Shown: positions 8,083-9,357 of the stretch, one piece after another
How positions within the stretch are numbered: position 1 is the stretch's first letter
How the letters are laid out: the number at the start of each line of letters is the position of its first letter
Notes under the pieces: model-generated
Databases searched by the model: none
What the model was told of the DNA's origin: nothing
What the model saw: the letters and a program-made list of their open reading frames with translations, nothing else
Assembly (NCBI GenBank): GCA_031270615.1
Contig: JAISXE010000215.1
Location: 1 to 9,357 of the forward strand
Direction: 5' to 3'
From: Spirochaetia bacterium
GTDB taxonomy: Bacteria; Spirochaetota; Spirochaetia; DTKZ01
DNA: 9,357 bases
Position numbers and translations under genes: made by a program

Positions 8083-8089
8083 CCTCCTC
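8083..8089 (-). promoter_or_regulatory. Strong ribosome binding site of mreB
   Basis: GAGGAGG lies 4 nt upstream of the mreB ATG, inside the 16-nt gap after the TPR gene. It is the closest match to the anti-Shine-Dalgarno sequence in the operon and fits a need for many MreB copies. An ATG at 8082 is out of frame with MreB. Confidence 0.75.
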
Positions 8090-8094
8090 AAGGT

Positions 8095-9045
8095 CTATCG
8101 CGAATACAAACGCGTTTTTGCTCCGAAGTGATTCGGATCTATTCTTATTGCCCGCCTCCACGAAGCGCGCGCCTTTATGGGATCGCCCATGCTGAAATAT
8201 ATCTCTCCCAAAAAGAAATTGGCGTCCGCGCTTTGGGGATTGGTTTCGATTATCTTCAGATACTGCGCCTCGGCCTTCAGGTATTCCCTGTCCTGCAAAT
8301 AGATATCCCCCAGTATGGACCTCGCCTTCTGGATCAGCGCGGCGTCCGAGGACTTGTTGATTGCCCGGTCAAGATATTCCTCGGCGGCGGCCCTGTCCCC
8401 CGTCTGGTAATACGTCTGGGCCAGGGCGAGGTACAGCAAATCCGAGGGGTTTGTCTGGCTTGCCTTTAAAAGAAACTCGATGCTCCTGCCGTACTCGCCC
8501 AGGGTGTTATACGCAAAACCCAGGTATTCATAGGAATCCTGGCCCAGGAAATTTTTGTCTATCGAGGAAACCATGCACTGAACCGAAAGGTCCGCATAAT
8601 ATTCCCCCTTCTGGTAGTAGGCCTTTCCCAGCACATAATCAACCTCCCCGGCAAGCGGAGGCGCCTCGTGCAGCCGCACCCGCCTGAGCGACCTTATCGC
8701 GGCGTCGATGTGCAGCAGTTTCTCTTCCGCCGCCATAAGGTTGACGCCGGCATAGAAATGGGCAAACCCGTTAAACACAAGGCAGTCGGCGTCCATAGGG
8801 TTCAGCCGAAGCTCGTTTTCCGTCACCCGGATAATCTCCTGGTAATCCTTTGCCTGCCACAGGGCAAGGAGCCTCTGGCGGGCGGACACCCCCAGGGAAG
8901 AAAGGTCCGTCTGCCTCCGGGAAAGGAACCAAGCCCCGCCCCCGACAGCCCCCGCCACCAGCGCGATGAGAAAAAATGTGCCTATATTCAACCGTTTTCG
9001 CGGTTTATGCGATCCAAAAACGTAACGGCTCTGCGGAAATCTCAT
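8095..9045 (-). CDS. Membrane-anchored TPR-repeat protein
   Basis: 316 residues from the chosen ATG. A basic N-terminus (R2, R7, K14, R16, K17, R18) is followed by one membrane helix (about 21-41). The rest is helical with TPR-like repeats at about 55-82, 132-160, 168-200, 202-233, 238-270 and 272-305; the last three are clearest, for example DANFFLGEIYFSMGDPIKA (274-292) then RRAIRIDP (297-304). By the positive-inside rule the repeats face the periplasm. TPRs are protein-binding scaffolds, and no enzymatic motif is seen. As first gene of the mre operon, 16 nt before mreB, it is a plausible elongasome accessory factor, but that role is inferred only from position. The start is uncertain: an in-frame ATG at 9060 would add MAIIY, but it overlaps the promoter. 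Neither start has a Shine-Dalgarno sequence. The frame stays open up to 9345, but that stretch is palindrome-rich and does not look coding. Confidence 0.85.
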   Translation of the reverse strand: MRFPQSRYVFGSHKPRKRLNIGTFFLIALVAGAVGGGAWFLSRRQTDLSSLGVSARQRLLALWQAKDYQEIIRVTENELRLNPMDADCLVFNGFAHFYAGVNLMAAEEKLLHIDAAIRSLRRVRLHEAPPLAGEVDYVLGKAYYQKGEYYADLSVQCMVSSIDKNFLGQDSYEYLGFAYNTLGEYGRSIEFLLKASQTNPSDLLYLALAQTYYQTGDRAAAEEYLDRAINKSSDAALIQKARSILGDIYLQDREYLKAEAQYLKIIETNPQSADANFFLGEIYFSMGDPIKARASWRRAIRIDPNHFGAKTRLYSR

Positions 9046-9058
9046 ATATATTATAGCC

Positions 9059-9087
9059 ATATTAAAGAATTTGCTGCATAAAGTCAA
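9059..9087 (-). promoter_or_regulatory. Sigma70-like promoter of the TPR-mre operon
   Basis: On the minus strand a -35 box TTGACT (9087-9082, 5 of 6 consensus bases) is followed by a 17-nt spacer and TAATAT (9064-9059, 4 of 6). A TTTAAT at a 15-nt spacing overlaps it, and a perfect TATAAT lies slightly downstream (9055-9050) but has no -35 at the right distance. The whole stretch is A/T-rich against a G/C-rich background. The expected transcription start is near 9052, only about 7 nt before the chosen ATG. Promoter strength and exact start are inferred. Confidence 0.55.
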
Positions 9088-9158
9088 TTGCTCCCGAAAG
9101 AAGCGCGGGTAGCAGCATTTATTTTTTTGGGGGGTGTCATAGTGGTCGGCGTGGCACA

Positions 9159-9185
9159 TTTTTTTGCGGTGAAACCGCAAAAAAA
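9159..9185. repeat. Perfect inverted repeat, 11-bp arms, T7/A7 base
   Basis: Arms TTTTTTTGCGG (9159-9169) and CCGCAAAAAAA (9175-9185) flank a 5-nt loop. On both strands the U-run comes before the stem and the A-run after it, so it is not an ordinary intrinsic terminator. It lies about 70-100 bp upstream of the operon promoter. Confidence 0.8.
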
Positions 9186-9238
9186 CCGGGCTTTCCGGGG
9201 CTGCGCTATCGCTCCGGCCGCGGCTCAGAACCAGGCGG

Positions 9239-9264
9239 CGCGATTTTGCCGGGGCAAAATCGCG
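9239..9264. repeat. Perfect inverted repeat, 12-bp arms
   Basis: Arms CGCGATTTTGCC (9239-9250) and GGCAAAATCGCG (9253-9264) are separated by GG. No T-run follows on either strand, so termination is unlikely. It shares the TTTTGC/GCAAAA core with the neighbouring inverted repeats. Confidence 0.8.
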
Positions 9265-9279
9265 GGGTATGCCACCACT

Positions 9280-9298
9280 GCATTTGCAAGGCAAATGC
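9280..9298. repeat. Perfect inverted repeat, 8-bp arms
   Basis: GCATTTGC (9280-9287) and GCAAATGC (9291-9298) flank a 3-nt loop. It is the third member of the TTTGC/GCAAA hairpin cluster, 15 bp from the previous one. Confidence 0.75.
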
Positions 9299-9357
9299 GC
9301 GTCTTTATCACCGCCGGCCGCGGCCACCGCGATTGCAAGAGCCATTTACGCGTGCCG

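Larger units (their letters stand above)
9088..9357. other. Non-coding, palindrome-rich upstream region
   Basis: No convincing gene is seen here. The minus-strand frame joined to the TPR gene is open to 9345, but its translation is low in family-like features and is built largely from the inverted repeats. A TAA at 9346-9348 in another minus-strand frame could end an upstream gene, but only three codons of it are visible. Besides the three inverted repeats there are a 10-bp palindrome GGCCGCGGCC (9316-9325) and a T7-G6 junction (9122-9134). Confidence 0.5.

Noticed and set aside
9050..9055. Perfect TATAAT as the main -10 box
   Set aside because: No acceptable -35 lies 16-18 nt upstream (the sequence there is TGCAGC), and transcription would begin after the chosen start codon. 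TAATAT with TTGACT at 17 nt fits better.
9159..9185. Hairpin as a Rho-independent terminator
   Set aside because: The T-run precedes the stem and the A-run follows it on both strands, so no U-tail follows the stem in either direction.
9046..9345. N-terminal extension of the TPR protein to an ATG at 9345 (416 residues in total)
   Set aside because: The added 100 residues are encoded by palindromes, the promoter and homopolymer junctions and lack family-like sequence. The basic N-terminus plus membrane helix directly after 9045 forms a natural protein start.
1..9357. tRNA, rRNA, CRISPR array, insertion sequence or phage genes
   Set aside because: I found no regularly spaced direct repeats, transposase or integrase motifs, or RNA-gene signatures. 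The window is filled by one housekeeping operon.

Overview
This window looks like a piece of a spirochaete chromosome, most likely a Treponema-like organism of moderately high G+C. The basis is gene content and gene order: a TPR protein, then mreB, mreC, mreD, a class B PBP2 (mrdA), rodA and a fused radical-SAM/DUF2344 protein. The mreB-mreC-mreD-pbp-rodA order is known from treponemes, but the phylum call is inference and no marker gene here settles it.

Layout: all seven genes lie on the minus strand, so transcription runs from high to low coordinates. They cover about 9045 down to 9 with almost no space between them: 16 nt (TPR to mreB), 19 nt (mreB to mreC), a 1-nt TGATG overlap (mreC to mreD), 1 nt (mreD to mrdA), a 4-nt ATGA overlap (mrdA to rodA) and 3 nt (rodA to radical SAM). 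This is one tightly coupled operon. A sigma70-like promoter (TTGACT, 17 nt, TAATAT) lies just in front of the first gene. A Shine-Dalgarno-like stretch directly after the last stop codon suggests that the operon continues past the left edge of the window.

How the genes work together: MreB (actin-like filament), MreC and MreD (membrane scaffold), PBP2 (transpeptidase) and RodA (SEDS glycosyltransferase) are the core of the elongasome, which builds the lateral cell wall. The key motifs of each are intact. The first gene encodes a membrane-anchored TPR protein whose repeats probably face the periplasm, which makes it a candidate accessory factor. The last gene is an uncharacterised radical SAM protein of the TIGR03960 type fused to a DUF2344 (TIGR03936) domain.

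The remaining ~310 bases at the right edge (9046-9357) hold no gene I can support. They contain the promoter and a cluster of three perfect inverted repeats with a shared TTTGC/GCAAA core, which may be a dispersed intergenic repeat. No RNA gene, CRISPR array, insertion sequence or clear terminator was seen. The window is mainly a conserved housekeeping operon. The less explained parts are the two flanking genes, a probable extra transmembrane pair in RodA, and the palindrome-rich upstream region.
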